Positions 1 to 11,833 are shown, numbered from the stretch's first letter. The stretch: 64,000 nt of DNA from Welwitschia mirabilis (GCA_051453625.1 JBOZIK010000001.1:132419973-132483972); one strand, 5' to 3'. Notes: generated from the letters alone by a model not told the origin. Program-made: numbers and translations.

Positions 1-3000
1 TTTTTATAACTCCAATGATTTTATAATTTTATTAGAATCTTCTTATCATGATTTTAAAACTTTCTTCCTCAACTAGTTACAACTTAAAACTCAATCTTGA
101 AATACCTGAGAAAATTTTTTTTTAATTACCACAAGATGTATTAGCTAATTTAGAACAACTTATTAAATTAAGCTATGGAGTAGGTATGTTTCATAATATT
201 AATCATCTTCAAAATCATTGTTTTCAAACCCCTTTCTTGGTCATTTTTAGTCTTATTTTCAATTTTACATAGAAAGATTTTAAACTGTCAAATATTTTTT
301 CTAATAAAATTTTGTAAACTAAAATTCTTAGTCATTTTTAATGTGTTTTTAAAAATTTAAGATTTTATCTTATAGCCACTTCTGTAAAATTTATTTTTCA
401 TAGGTTTTATATATTTCTTAATATTCTTAGTCAAATTAGGATTGACTATAATTTTTTGTAGTTGTTTTCTAGATGAATTATTTTTATTGGTTGCAGTATA
501 TCATACTTAATCTTAAATATTCAATTTTAGAAACTTTTTTAGGATATATTTTGAGTATTTTAAAGGTTCTAAGATTTTCTAAATTAATTTTTTAAAATTT
601 TCTATCTCCCTTTTCTCTCTTCTTTATTTTACCTCTTTTTACTAGTTAAAATCACTTGAAATTAACTAAGTATTACTTTGATTTAATAAACATTCCTATG
701 CTAGTTTTTTTAATTACTTATTGATTTAGAACCTACATTAAATGATCTAATGATTTTATAAAATATTTTATGATAATAAAGAGTTATCTTTTGAGTCAAC
801 TGTATCATAATTTAGTGAAAATCTAGTTAAAGTTGAATTATTTGCTATGTCAATTTCAGAAATATAGCTTTTTAAGCATTATCTTTGGAATCTAAGTCAT
901 TATATATTTCACATAGAATAGAATGAGATGATTGAATACCTAATCATATCTATATGATATGAATTCAAGTATTTAACATTTTAAAAAAGATTATTTTTAT
1001 ATATGAAAATGACTAAACAAATTTAAATGTTTAGATTCATTTCCTTATTCATATAATTTATAAATGATATTTAAAATCTTATGAACATTCATGAAAAATT
1101 ACTTTTTCTTATTTTATTATATTTTTCTTTTTACATCTTATGAAATTATACTTTTACACATGTAGTTTTTCATGATTATTTTAATTCATATGTGTCTAAT
1201 TAGTTTTATATTACTTAAAATAAATAGTTGTGTTATTATATTAAGTAATATTTTAATAAGGCAGTATTAATATTTTCATATGAATTCAGGTTATAGTATT
1301 CTATTGGTTTGATACTTCTGTACTTCTAGCATATATGTAATTCCACCTAGAATATTTCTTTATAACATAATAACTTTTTATGCTTAATTTTATTTCTATA
1401 AGTTAAATTATCATGTTAAGTGCACATTTTTTTTTTGTGAAGGCTTAAAGTGTGATCTCTTCATTTTAAAAATTACATTTTAACTTCATTTAGGAAGTGG
1501 AAGGAAGAGATAAAAACTTTCAAGAATATATGAAAGCATAGGACTGCATTCTATAGGGCTATCCACTATCATAAGGATTATGCAAGATTTAATTAGGGCT
1601 ATCCATGTACCCATCAGTTTCTTATGGGATTTGAAATTCCAATAATAAAGAAATTACTTTCTAAATTTACCTGTGAATTAAGGCCCTTGCCTAGTTTAAA
1701 CTAATATTAAACAAGTTAGGTTACAACTAAAAATTACTAGTTAATTTACAAATACAAGTTTGAAATCCTATGCATTAAGAACTAGAATAGGAAAAAGTCC
1801 ATTAGCATCAAATATGTTACAAAAAAAATGGAGTTTTATAGAAGGGATAGTTGCATGATCTGCTACTACATCATATTAGGAAATGGGCTTCTGATAATGT
1901 AAAAAAGGCCTGTGAACCTCATTATACTTGTGTGAGTAATGCCATAAGGATTCCATAACTCATGGCATAGTGAATTCCTAGGCTAGCCTACATAGCTGCA
2001 GTGAAAACGTGCTACAAATACTATTTAATTAATTCTCTTTGATTATCAACATGTATTTCTTGCTATAGAAGATGATAATTACTAAGGTTTTTTAGTGTTC
2101 ATGTTTTTCTTTTTTGTTTAGTGAGCCCTTTTTTAGAGGTACATGAAAGAATTTCTTATAATTATTAATGGCAAAGTTTCTATGCCAATTGAAATCCATG
2201 AAGTTATTGATCATTTAACACTATGCTAGACTATTACATGGATCCTATATTTTATGAACTAAAGGAGCTTCAAACTCTTTGGTATCTATGTTTTTGAGGT
2301 TAAAGAATTTCATGTTGTAAAAGATGCATGTTTTTATGGAAAAATATGTTTCTTACTATGGATTAAAGAGGGAAGGAGCTTTATTTATAGAGAGATGGAA
2401 AATGATAGGATCTTGAGTGGAAAATAAATGAAAGTATTTCTCTAGGTTTCTATTTGAATTAAAAAAATGACCCATGAATTCAAATCCTATGGTTTAAGCT
2501 TCTCAAAATAGAACCACTAACATTCTTGTCACTTAATGAAAAAATGATCGAGCTTCATTTTTTCTTTATCTATCTTAGCTTATATACTTTCAAGCTTAAT
2601 AAGTTTAACAAATATAGAAGAAAGGGAGTAAAATGGTGAAGGAGGTATTACATTATGGAAGAGGGAATATTAAGGTAAAGGATGATTTTAACATTAATAG
2701 CTTTATAACCACTTTAAGCTATTATTATTTAAACTTTTTTCATTTTCTTTTCTTTTTTTATTGGGCATAAACATGTTTAAACTTTTTAATAATAGTTATA
2801 TGCCATCACTAATTTTATTTTCTTGGTCTTAAAATAGAAAACAAATATTTTATTATAAAGCTTAGTCATGATTGATTTAAAAGGTTGTCATTAAATTAAT
2901 TATATTTAAAAATTATCATTAAAATCTATCATTAAAAGTATGTTTTATTAGAGTGTTAACCTTAATTAAAAAGAAACTCATTAATGCATCAAAGATAAAT

Positions 3001-3278
3001 TTGCTAAAATATAATAAATTTATGTATAAATATGATTTGGAAAAATATGTTACTATCTTTACTTCATAGTTGTTAATCATTTTTATATTGTACTAAGTAT
3101 CCTTTACTCATATCCTCTCTAGCTTTATCATAATTTATTTATTACATCTTCTTATTTACTATATTATTCTTTTATTTTTCCTTTAATTTTCTTTCCTTTA
3201 AATTTTATTCTTTTTTCTTATCACTTTTTCTACTTCCTTGAGAATTTTGTCAAGTGATATTTTTTGTAATTATTATAT
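1..3278. other. AT-rich intergenic DNA, nothing recognised
   Basis: I see no long ORF, RNA gene or element end here. Stops are frequent in all frames and the base composition is strongly AT. A phrase like TTAGGGCTATCCA recurs twice near 1555-1610, too short to interpret. It ends at the 5' LTR of element A. Confidence 0.6.
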
Positions 3279-4612
3279 TGTTAACATGTAAAAATTAACT
3301 TTACAATCAAGTTAAAAGACTAATTAACCTTAATAAAATATATTAATATCATCTATTTTATCATAAAAACATGTCTTCTATTAATTTTCACATTAATTAT
3401 GAACTTATCATGTACCTATGACATTTTTAGGTGAATTATGCTCAATGGGAGGGTGTTCTTAAATTTAAACTTCAATGAGCTTAAAATTCTGGTGTCCTTA
3501 ATCAAGATTACTAGCATTGATAGCCTATCTATGTAGACTACCTTCAAACTCATGTTCCTAGCTTATCATTAAAAATTAGAATAAATGTAATTATGGACTT
3601 GATCTAATTCCACATTATAAATCACTTACATTCTTAAATACATGTGGCAATGATGATGAGGATTTGCAACATGACATTTAGCAGGGCTGAGTAGGATGAT
3701 ACTGGAGATATATGACATTAACAATGGATAGTAGTATCTACATCACTTCAGAGCCAAATGTTGTCATCATTATAAGAATCTCTAATAATTGAAAAATAAG
3801 ATAAACCATTCTATCTAATATCATCATTATGGAATCGTCCACCTAGCGCTATAAACCAAGAGATTGTAACCATTTCTATTTTTCATTTGTCCTTGTAAAA
3901 GGGCCTAAAATCCTTTATTATATCATCTTTAGCTTTCAAGAATTATATAATCTTGGAGAATCAATTGTGTTGCCTTTCTGAGCAATACTTTAAGGGAGTG
4001 AGATACTCTTTAAGGATGGTTGAGAAGTCTTTTCTACATCTTTCTTCCTTTGCTATAAAATCATTCCTTTTTTGTAATACACAAGTTATCACTTTTGATT
4101 TTAATTCATGATTTAAATTATAATTAAAATTCTTAGGTAGTAGCTTAATCATTAATCTTTATTTCATATTGCATAAGCTCTTTTCTCCAATTGATTTAAG
4201 TACTTTATAGATTTTAAGTACTTAGAGTCCTTACTTTCTAATATTGTTAAGAATCTAAGGATCAAGTAACAATTGAATTCATCAATGAAATAATGTCATC
4301 ATAATTTAGGTAAAAAGCACTTTTTTTTGAAGTGTATTATAAGAAAGTGATTAGAAAAGTTTGGAGTAAAGGATTACATAAGAAGGAATTAGTAATACCT
4401 TAGAGCTAGTTTTCTTTCATCCTCTCTTAAGACAAAGTTCAAAACACAACTCTAAAAATTACCTCTTTCTATTCATTTCTTCTAAAATTTTGTAATTTGC
4501 ATTAAGTTTAAGTTAATGCAATTTTAAATTACTATTCATATTATCTATGAGAAATAATAAGAGCTAAGTTCAAATTTAGTTTAAATCTAGACATTATAAA
4601 AGAATGATACGA
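3279..4612 (+). repeat. 5' LTR of element A
   Basis: It starts TGTTAACATG and matches 23518-24333 followed by 51270-51818, about 1.33 kb in total. The two copies have diverged considerably (many substitutions and small indels by eye), so the insertion is old. The end is placed at GATACGA, just before a TTT spacer and a decayed tRNA-Asp primer-binding site. The original CA end has decayed to GA, so the end could be a few bases off. Confidence 0.85.
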
Positions 4613-4615
4613 TTT

Positions 4616-4633
4616 TAGTATCATTCTAGAAAT
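4616..4633 (+). other. Decayed tRNA-Asp primer-binding site of element A
   Basis: TAGTATCATTCTAGAAAT lies three bases after the LTR end, as in B and D. Compared with the known plant tRNA-Asp site TGGCGCCGTTGCCGGGGA, most differences are C-to-T or G-to-A. It overlaps the right arm of a perfect 10-bp inverted repeat at 4601-4627. Confidence 0.5.
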
Positions 4634-5627
4634 AACAATACTATAGTAGTTTAAAGAGGTATTACTATTCTTTTTTACAAGTTTTTATACATAGTTTTTG
4701 CTTTTTGAGTGGTGGAAACTAGTCCTCTCTAATGATATTTAAACTAGTCTATTTTGCTTTTGTATATTTCTTTTGTTTTTCTTTTAGTGATTGGTACTAG
4801 TTCTTCTAATATTATCCAAACTTATTTGATATTGAAAGTTTATTTTTTATTTTAATACTAACTTGTTTCATTTTATATCTTGTTTTATAGGTTGTTCAAG
4901 GAGTAAAAACATAAAATAGAAACTAAAAATTTTTAATCTTTATTAAATTCTCTATTTTTCTATGTTTTTCTACATTTATTTTTTTTGTGAATTCATTATA
5001 TACTAAAATATTAAAAATTTAAAAATATTTTTCATGATTTTTGTTATGTTTGACTCAAGTTCATCATCTTGGTTTAATTTTTCTATGACCTTGTTACTCA
5101 AAAAATTCTACATGTAATTCAATATACCTTTATATAAAAATTAAATTAGTTTCTTGTAGCTTGATCAGTATCACCACCTAGCATCATCATCCTTCAGGAC
5201 TAGAACACTTTAATTCCTTAAGTAAATATTCTATTGAAATCTTGAAACTGGACTAACTTGCAAACTCTATAAAAATTCCTTTAAAGCTTACCTGAAACCT
5301 TTTGATTCTATTCTTAAATGATCTACACTTATATGAGTTTGGTAGATTAATTTAAAATAATATGGATCCCTACAATGTTCATGAAATAATGTAGGGAAAA
5401 AAACCCAAGCTCATTATTATTTGCAAAGGGATCAAACATCATCCTCCTAAAATAACCAATAAACCACCTCATCACAATAATAATAACAAGATCTAAATGA
5501 TTCACTTATTTTTCAAGATTTCTTTAATGGATCTTTATCTAATTAAGAAATGATTAATAGACTAAAGGCCTACTATTTTTCCCAAAAAGTAACTAAATAG
5601 TAAGCTAAAATAGCTAATGCTAATCAA
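4634..5627 (+). other. Leader region of element A, no gene recognised
   Basis: This lies between the primer-binding site and the first recognisable gag codons. I see no ORF and, unlike in B, D and E, no copies of the palindromic motif. The end of the interval probably includes decayed gag N-terminal sequence. Confidence 0.45.
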
Positions 5628-5764
5628 AAATTATTAAAATCTCTATGACTACATTCAACCATAATGCCTAGGAAGATCTTCTTGCATAATACCATAAAAT
5701 TATTAAACTCTCTATGACTACATTCAACCATAATGCCTGGGAAGATCTTCTTGCATAATACCAT
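5628..5764 (+). repeat. 69-bp tandem duplication inside gag of element A
   Basis: Two 68-bp copies, 5628-5695 and 5697-5764, differ at only a few positions (AGGAAG versus GGGAAG, for example). The period is 69 bp, a multiple of three, so on its own it would not shift frame. The low divergence suggests it arose after the element had largely decayed. Confidence 0.85.
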
Positions 5765-6670
5765 CACTCATTAACTAAAAGCTAGAATTCAAACCCTCCG
5801 CCATTCATCTCTTACCTTATTTTCATGGTTTTAAATCTGAATATTTGTATTTTCATCTTAAGGAAGTCAAAGCATTTGATCAACCATTTCATAATATCCA
5901 AACACATATTATGCACTTAGGATCATATTATTCTTATTTTCTTTGAAGGAAAATGTAAAATCTTGATTGTACACCCTTAATCCTATGTCTATTATATCAT
6001 GTTCCAACCTTAATAAATCCTTCATATTCAAATTCTTATCCAATCATAAAACAAATGCCCTAAGAAAAGAAATCCTAAATTTCCAACAAAAGATTAACAA
6101 AAATTTTTTTTATATCTTAGAACAATCTAAAGACTTATTACTAAAATGTTCTCAACATGGTTTTAAGCTAGGGAGGGAAATAATTTTCTTCTACGATGGT
6201 TTGTCTATTAATAACCATCAATTAGTTGAGATGATAGAATAGGGTAATCTTCTTATCATGCCCTTAAATGAGGTTTTAAGATACTTAGAAAGTATAGATA
6301 AGATTTCAAAGAATTATGAAAAACCTTATAAACCCTTGAGATCTAATCACTTATTAAGGTTCAAAAGCATATTTAAAATTCAAGAAACTTTTAAGATAAA
6401 TTACAAAATAGATGAATTAGTATTGAGATTAGAATCTTTAACCACCTTACCTTCACCCTTATTCATGGTTACTAATCTTGAATGTTTGATTTATCACATT
6501 GATACCCATGAAAGTACTAAATTCCCCTTCATTCCTTTATTCCAAAACATAGTCAATGAGCAAGTAAATGCAATAAATGTCAAAATCCTAAAAAATAACT
6601 CATATTCAAAGAATTACAACCCTGGGTGGAGAAATCACCCTAATGTTTTTGAGAAACAGGGTAATTAAAA
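5628..6670 (+). pseudogene. gag: gag remnant of element A (capsid and decayed zinc knuckle)
   Basis: Gag packages element RNA into virus-like particles. Readable phrases in order are a decayed LLP-FHG motif near 5800, then WLYTLNP (its Trp codon now TGA) at about 5955. HKTNALRKEILNFQQK and SKDLLLKCSQHGFK follow, and FFYDGLS lies near 6190. These are hallmarks of Athila-type gag capsid. The longest open pieces are 5967-6242 and 6258-6668. At 6483-6524 a CCHC zinc knuckle is decayed to C-x2-Y-x4-H-x4-F, so two ligand cysteines are lost. The region ends with YNPGWRNHPN, typical of the gag C-terminus. Several in-frame stops and a tandem duplication at 5628-5764 break it. Family is clear; the exact start is not. 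Confidence 0.85.
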
Positions 6671-7079
6671 TCAATCAAGAAACTAGTATACATTATCATC
6701 CTCTTATCCTTTTACTTCCAGTTATTAAAAACTAACCTCATCCATCCCCTTTAATAATTAGTTAGAAATTTTATGGAAACTTAAGTTTGACTTAATAGAA
6801 ATCATAAACAATCACTAAAATAACACTCCTCTAAATTAAATAGCCTTTATAAAAATAAGCAATCCATTATCTAGGTTATCTAACAACTTTATCAAACACA
6901 AACCCAAATCCTATTCACCCTAAATCAAAGGGAAATCTAAAGGGAATTAGGTTTATTAAAAGAATAGAACACTTAGAAGAAACTAAATCTATAAATATTA
7001 GGAGTGGAAAAGAGTTACAAAATCCACCCATGTAAAATAAAATAAAGGAAAAACTAATTCTTATAGAAAATAAATAAAA

Positions 7080-7830
7080 GGATAGGAATGGAAAACCCTT
7101 GGCTATGTATAAAGAACCGTTGTCTTTCCCTCAACAACTTAAGAAGGATAATATAATGACAAAAATAGTTAGAATCTTTAGAAATTTTTAAGAAAGTTAA
7201 GGTAAACATCCCTCTTCTAGAAGACATTAAAGAAATGCCTTCCTATGCAAAATTCCTTAATTATCTATGCACTATCAAAACACACATGAATGTGAAGAGC
7301 AAAGCTTTCCTAGCACAACAAATGAGTGTAATCCTTTAAGATTAATATCCATTGAAATACAAAGAGCTTGGTTGCCCCAAAATTTATATTATCATAGGAA
7401 ATAAGTAAATTAACCAAGATTTATTATACTTAGGGGTTAGTGTAAATTTACTTTCCTATAAAACCTAAAAAAAATAAGGATTAGAATGGCTTAAGAAAAT
7501 GAAATTCCAACTCTAATTAGCCAATAACTCTATAAAAATACCATTAAAAATCATAGAGGATGTTATCATTGGGGTTGAAGATTGATAATTCATAGAAGAA
7601 TTTATGTTCTAAACATGGAAAATCTAACAAATCAATTAGTCACTATCATTTTAGAAAAGTTATTCTTAGTAATGTTAAATTCCTTAATCAATTACAAGAA
7701 TGGGTTAATAAAGATTTCCTTTAACAACATAATCATAGAATTAAACTTTTTCAATAACATGAAATTACCATCAAATTATGAAAGGTTAGAGTGTATGATT
7801 AGGATAGAAATCCATTTTGAAAACTAAGAA
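7080..7830 (+). pseudogene. Aspartic protease remnant of element A
   Basis: Retroelement protease cuts the gag-pol polyprotein. The stretch opens with LSFPQQL near 7110, which matches the conserved phrase ahead of the plant gypsy protease. It continues through a lysine-rich linker to LGxSVNLLS-like text near 7430-7460, where the catalytic DTG/DLGA motif should be, but the Asp is not readable. The last open piece, 7582-7827, gives the protease C-terminal half (EEFYVLNMEN in another frame). At least three frame changes and several stops are present. The stretch from 6671 to 7079, between gag and this region, has no recognisable domain. Confidence 0.65.
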
Positions 7831-7839
7831 CCTAGTTTC

Positions 7840-8991
7840 CACTATCTAAAAAATGATGACTTAGATCTCTCTTAGGAGTCATGCCCCATCATTAAAAACA
7901 AAAAATTAGCCTAGAACTTAGGCCCTTACCTAATGATATAAGATATGCTTTTTTAGAGAATAACTCCACTTTCGATAGTCATAAATTCTTTTTTTAATCC
8001 ATCTTAAGAATTTTAATTTCTTAAAATCTCAAGGAAGAATAAGTGGAAAATATGATGGATTCTCTTAGACATTAGGGGCATTGATACTAGGAAGCAATAT
8101 GATGGATCCTTTTAGACATTAGAGGCATTGATACTAGTATTTGCATGTACTATTTTTATTTAAAGGATAATGTAAAGACATTTAAAGAAGCCTAGAGATA
8201 AATAAACTTAGTTTTAAAAGCATTATTTAAAACTAAGATGATTGAACTTATTGATAATGGGATTACCTATTCTATTTTATATAGTAAGTAGGTTAGTGCA
8301 ACTCAGACTATGGCTAAGAAAGCAAGAATTATCCTTCTTCTAAATCAGCTCCAAAAACTTATTCCTACAAACTTATAATAAAATAAAGGATGTACATCAA
8401 CTATAAAAAATTAAATACCATCTCAAGGAAGGATCACTTTCCATTTTATTATTTCTTAGATGGATATTTGGGTTATAATTAAATTAAAATTTCTCTTAAG
8501 AACTAAGATAAAACTACCTTTACCTACTTCTATGGAATGTTTTCTTACAAATAAATGTCCTTTGAATTATTTAATATACCTATCAGTTTCTAACATTGAA
8601 TGATTAAAAATTTATCAAATTTATTAGATTCAAGTGTTGAAATTTTTATTGATAACTTCTTAATCTATGAAATCTCTTTTGACCACTATTTACACAACTT
8701 AGAATGTACCCTTAACTAATGTATTAAAAAATTCCTTGTACACAACTAGGAGAAATGCCACTTTATGATTTAATCAAGGTATAGTTTTTGGACATGTTAT
8801 TACTAAGAAAGGAATCCAGGTAGATCCTATAAAAGTCTATCTAATCAAATACCTATCAACTTATCAAAAACAAAAATACATTAGATCCTTTTTAGGATAT
8901 ATAAGATACTATAAAAGATTAATTAAGCATTTGAATAAAATATTTAAGCCATTATGTGATCTTTTGAGCTAATATGCCACGTTCAACTAGA
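7840..8991 (+). pseudogene. Reverse transcriptase remnant of element A
   Basis: RT copies element RNA into DNA. Recognisable text includes MIELIDNGITYSI near 8240, the usual 'determine a strategy from below' segment of plant gypsy RT. Later come a KDHFPLPF-like phrase near 8420-8450, and IFIDNFLIY near 8645, where the catalytic FxDD motif has become FIDN. EKCHFM follows near 8750 and KPLCDLL near 8950. Multiple stops and frame changes occur. The reading is cut at 8996 by solo LTR S1 and resumes as RNase H at 11225. A 47-bp tandem duplication at 8050-8143 lies in the N-terminal part. Confidence 0.82.
8050..8143 (+). repeat. 47-bp tandem duplication in RT of element A
   Basis: ATATGATGGAT begins at 8050 and again at 8097, followed in both by a shared ttagacatta-ggcattgatactag string with a few differences. 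The period of 47 bp shifts the reading frame, so it adds a lesion to the RT remnant. Confidence 0.8.
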
Positions 8992-9232
8992 TTCACTATT
9001 ACAATGCCAATTTGTAGGAATTTGATGCTGTATTTGGAGTACTTTTGCAAGACATTTATATAGGTTTAGATGTAATTATGCTAATTTTGGACAGAGGATA
9101 AGATGATCATGAAAACATGTAATTCTTGATATAATTTGATGCATTTCAGGCATTTTTTGATATTTAGCATATTGAAGGAGGACTAAAGGTAAAGAAGACC
9201 AATTTTTGCTACTTGAGGAGCTTGGGAAAAGT

Positions 9233-9578
9233 GTCGTCCCCACTGTCATCTCCATGACATAGGGGACGACAGTTCATTAACATAGCTATAAAGGAGCAGC
9301 ACCTGGGCAACACTTGGACAATAACACATGATAGTAGGGCATCGTCCCCTTGGTTGTCTGGATGACAGGAAGGATGAAAAGGACAACTCATGCAGTGGAT
9401 GATGGCACATGGGCACACAGTCTAAGGGGTCGTCTCCTATGTCATCTGGATAACACACAGGACGATAACCTCGGTAACATGCATAAGCAACCCACGAAGC
9501 TAATAGCATCACATGGGCACACAACCCAAGGCAAGAAGACGGTGTCATCCCTACTGTTGTGTGGATGATGGACAGACA
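9233..9578 (+). repeat. Cluster of four nested palindromes upstream of the LTR TATA box
   Basis: The first copy, 9233-9270, is perfect. Outer arms are GTCGTCCCC (9233-9241) and GGGGACGAC (9262-9270); inner arms are TGTCAT (9244-9249) and ATGACA (9254-9259), with a CTCC loop. Decayed copies follow at 9341-9377, 9429-9467 and 9541-9578. The cluster is GC- and CpG-rich in an AT-rich setting and lies about 110-450 bp upstream of the TATA box, in the U3 part of the LTR. It could form hairpins in RNA or bind a protein as DNA; which is unknown. Confidence 0.85.
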
Positions 9579-9681
9579 ATAATTATTTTTACACTACTGC
9601 ATTGTAACAAGTGCCAAACGGCCCATGTGGACGGCTAGGGTTTCCTTAACGGATGTCTAGGGTTACAGCTCATTGTAAAAC

Positions 9682-9689
9682 TATAAATA
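9682..9689 (+). promoter_or_regulatory. TATA box of solo LTR S1
   Basis: TATAAATA is followed by a pyrimidine-rich stretch. The same box occurs at the equivalent place in the D LTRs (29624-29631 and 40192-40199), and as TATTTATA at 16336-16343 for minus-strand C. It marks the likely U3/R boundary region of this LTR group. Confidence 0.65.
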
Positions 9690-10213
9690 CTCCTTTCCTC
9701 CTTTACTTCCAACCATCTTTTGTACTTGATATGCTTGTGACAGAAGCTTGAAGGTAGAAGGTCCATCCTGTGGCTGCAGAAAGGGGTTTCCTTGGTGTTA
9801 GGTTGTGTCTCTTCCATTGAGGATCTGTTATTCTATTGTAAGTGGATGTAAAGTTCTTTTGATTAATACAAATACTCTTTTTATTTTAATTCTATAAATG
9901 TTCCTTATGGTTTAAGTTGATCTTAGTTAGTGACAAGCTATGATTTATTTAAATTATAAGGGAAACATTTGTTAAGGTTGATCTTGGTTAGTAGTAAGTT
10001 TTCATTACATTTCCATTTCATTCCATATTGCATTCTATGTTCTACTTGATAGTCTTTGTGACAGAAAGGCTAAAACCTAGTCCTTGTGACATAAGGATTA
10101 GGATCTAAGTAGAATCTCATCTCATTTCCATTTACATTCACTTGCATTTCATATTCATTCATCTTGCATTGCATTTACTTTACTATTTACTTTTAGTTAA
10201 GTAAAAGAGAAAA

Positions 10214-11041
10214 NNNNNNNNNNNNNNNNNNNNNNNNNNNNNNNNNNNNNNNNNNNNNNNNNNNNNNNNNNNNNNNNNNNNNNNNNNNNNNNNNNNNNNN
10301 NNNNNNNNNNNNNNNNNNNNNNNNNNNNNNNNNNNNNNNNNNNNNNNNNNNNNNNNNNNNNNNNNNNNNNNNNNNNNNNNNNNNNNNNNNNNNNNNNNNN
10401 NNNNNNNNNNNNNNNNNNNNNNNNNNNNNNNNNNNNNNNNNNNNNNNNNNNNNNNNNNNNNNNNNNNNNNNNNNNNNNNNNNNNNNNNNNNNNNNNNNNN
10501 NNNNNNNNNNNNNNNNNNNNNNNNNNNNNNNNNNNNNNNNNNNNNNNNNNNNNNNNNNNNNNNNNNNNNNNNNNNNNNNNNNNNNNNNNNNNNNNNNNNN
10601 NNNNNNNNNNNNNNNNNNNNNNNNNNNNNNNNNNNNNNNNNNNNNNNNNNNNNNNNNNNNNNNNNNNNNNNNNNNNNNNNNNNNNNNNNNNNNNNNNNNN
10701 NNNNNNNNNNNNNNNNNNNNNNNNNNNNNNNNNNNNNNNNNNNNNNNNNNNNNNNNNNNNNNNNNNNNNNNNNNNNNNNNNNNNNNNNNNNNNNNNNNNN
10801 NNNNNNNNNNNNNNNNNNNNNNNNNNNNNNNNNNNNNNNNNNNNNNNNNNNNNNNNNNNNNNNNNNNNNNNNNNNNNNNNNNNNNNNNNNNNNNNNNNNN
10901 NNNNNNNNNNNNNNNNNNNNNNNNNNNNNNNNNNNNNNNNNNNNNNNNNNNNNNNNNNNNNNNNNNNNNNNNNNNNNNNNNNNNNNNNNNNNNNNNNNNN
11001 NNNNNNNNNNNNNNNNNNNNNNNNNNNNNNNNNNNNNNNNN
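10214..11041. other. Assembly gap (828 N) inside S1
   Basis: The left flank ends TTAGTTAAGTAAAAGAGAAAA and the right begins AACAAAAGACTG. In B's 5' LTR the same region reads straight through at about 12985-13010, so nearly nothing should be missing. Translations spanning the Ns are not genes. Confidence 0.8.
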
Positions 11042-11224
11042 AACAAAAGACTGAAAGAAACCATTGGAAATTAATTCTCTAACTTTGAGCCTAGTGCCTT
11101 CGTTGGGATTACAACATTCAGGTAAACTCCCATCTATACTAGTGTGTGTTTTTGTATAAGTGATATGATGTATAGGTCTACCTAATGACTTCAAGATTTC
11201 ATAAATTCACATCGCAAGATCCAC

Positions 11225-11833
11225 AAATGTTATAAACCTTTCAAAAATACAAAGAAAAACTAACTTCCATCCTAATCATTTGATCATCCAACTAGTAATT
11301 AGTTTTTGAGCTTATGTGTAATGCTAATGATTATGTTATTAGGCTTATTTTAGAAGAAAGAATAGGAAAAAAAACTAAGCATGATTTATTAAGCTAGTGA
11401 AACTTTAAATGAGACTCAGTTAAATTACATTATTATGGAAAAAGGACTATTGGATATATTCTTTGCCTTAGAAATATTTAGGCAATATATTTTAGAATCT
11501 AAGATGATTATCTATGCTAATCATTTAGACCTTCTATATCTATTTACTAAAGAGGATTTAAAGTTAAAACTAATTAGATGAATTCTCCTCTTGTAGGAAT
11601 TTGATTTGGAGATTAAAGATTAAAAAGGTTTTGATAATATAGTTGTAGATTATCATTCATGATTGACTTGAGAGAATATGAAAAAAATCCTTTTTATTAG
11701 TGACATCTTCCCAGATAAACATCTATTTTTAGTTAAGGAACTACCTTCGTTTACCAATATTGCTAGCTACCTACCCTTCAAAATCATTTCTTCTCATTGG
11801 AATTCTAATGATAAAAAGAGATTTCTAAGCTAG
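11225..11833 (+). pseudogene. RNase H and start of integrase remnant of element A
   Basis: RNase H removes the RNA strand during reverse transcription. LMCNANDYVI near 11310-11340 matches the conserved L-CDASDYAVG motif. HYYGKRTIGYI text follows near 11430, then the linker FDNIVVDYHS (canonical DNVVADHLSR) near 11635. After it comes FPDKHLFLVKELPSFTNIASYL near 11710-11780, which matches the spacer before the integrase zinc-binding domain. Stops are frequent. Element B interrupts the reading at 11834 and integrase resumes at 21061. Confidence 0.82.

Larger units (their letters stand above)
8997..11219 (+). mobile_element. S1: solo LTR inserted in element A
   Basis: One LTR with no internal region. 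The start, TATTACAATGCCAATTTG, matches the LTR starts of B, C and D. The end, ATTCACATCGCAAGA, matches their ends. The flanks TTCAC (8992-8996) and TCCAC (11220-11224) form a 5-bp TSD with one mismatch, and A's RT/RNase H reads on across it. Excluding the N gap it is about 1.4 kb. Known mechanism: LTR-LTR recombination leaves such solo copies. It keeps more CpG than B or D LTRs and has the best-preserved palindromes, suggesting a younger insertion. It groups with C. Confidence 0.9.

Noticed and set aside
9350-9568. A 72-codon plus-strand frame in S1 rich in Asp, Gly and His
   Set aside because: It is the palindrome cluster read in translation; it starts inside one palindrome and has no support in C.
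10183-11194. Long minus-strand open frames of 293 and 333 codons
   Set aside because: They consist almost entirely of N bases from the gap at 10214-11041; the real flanks are LTR sequence.
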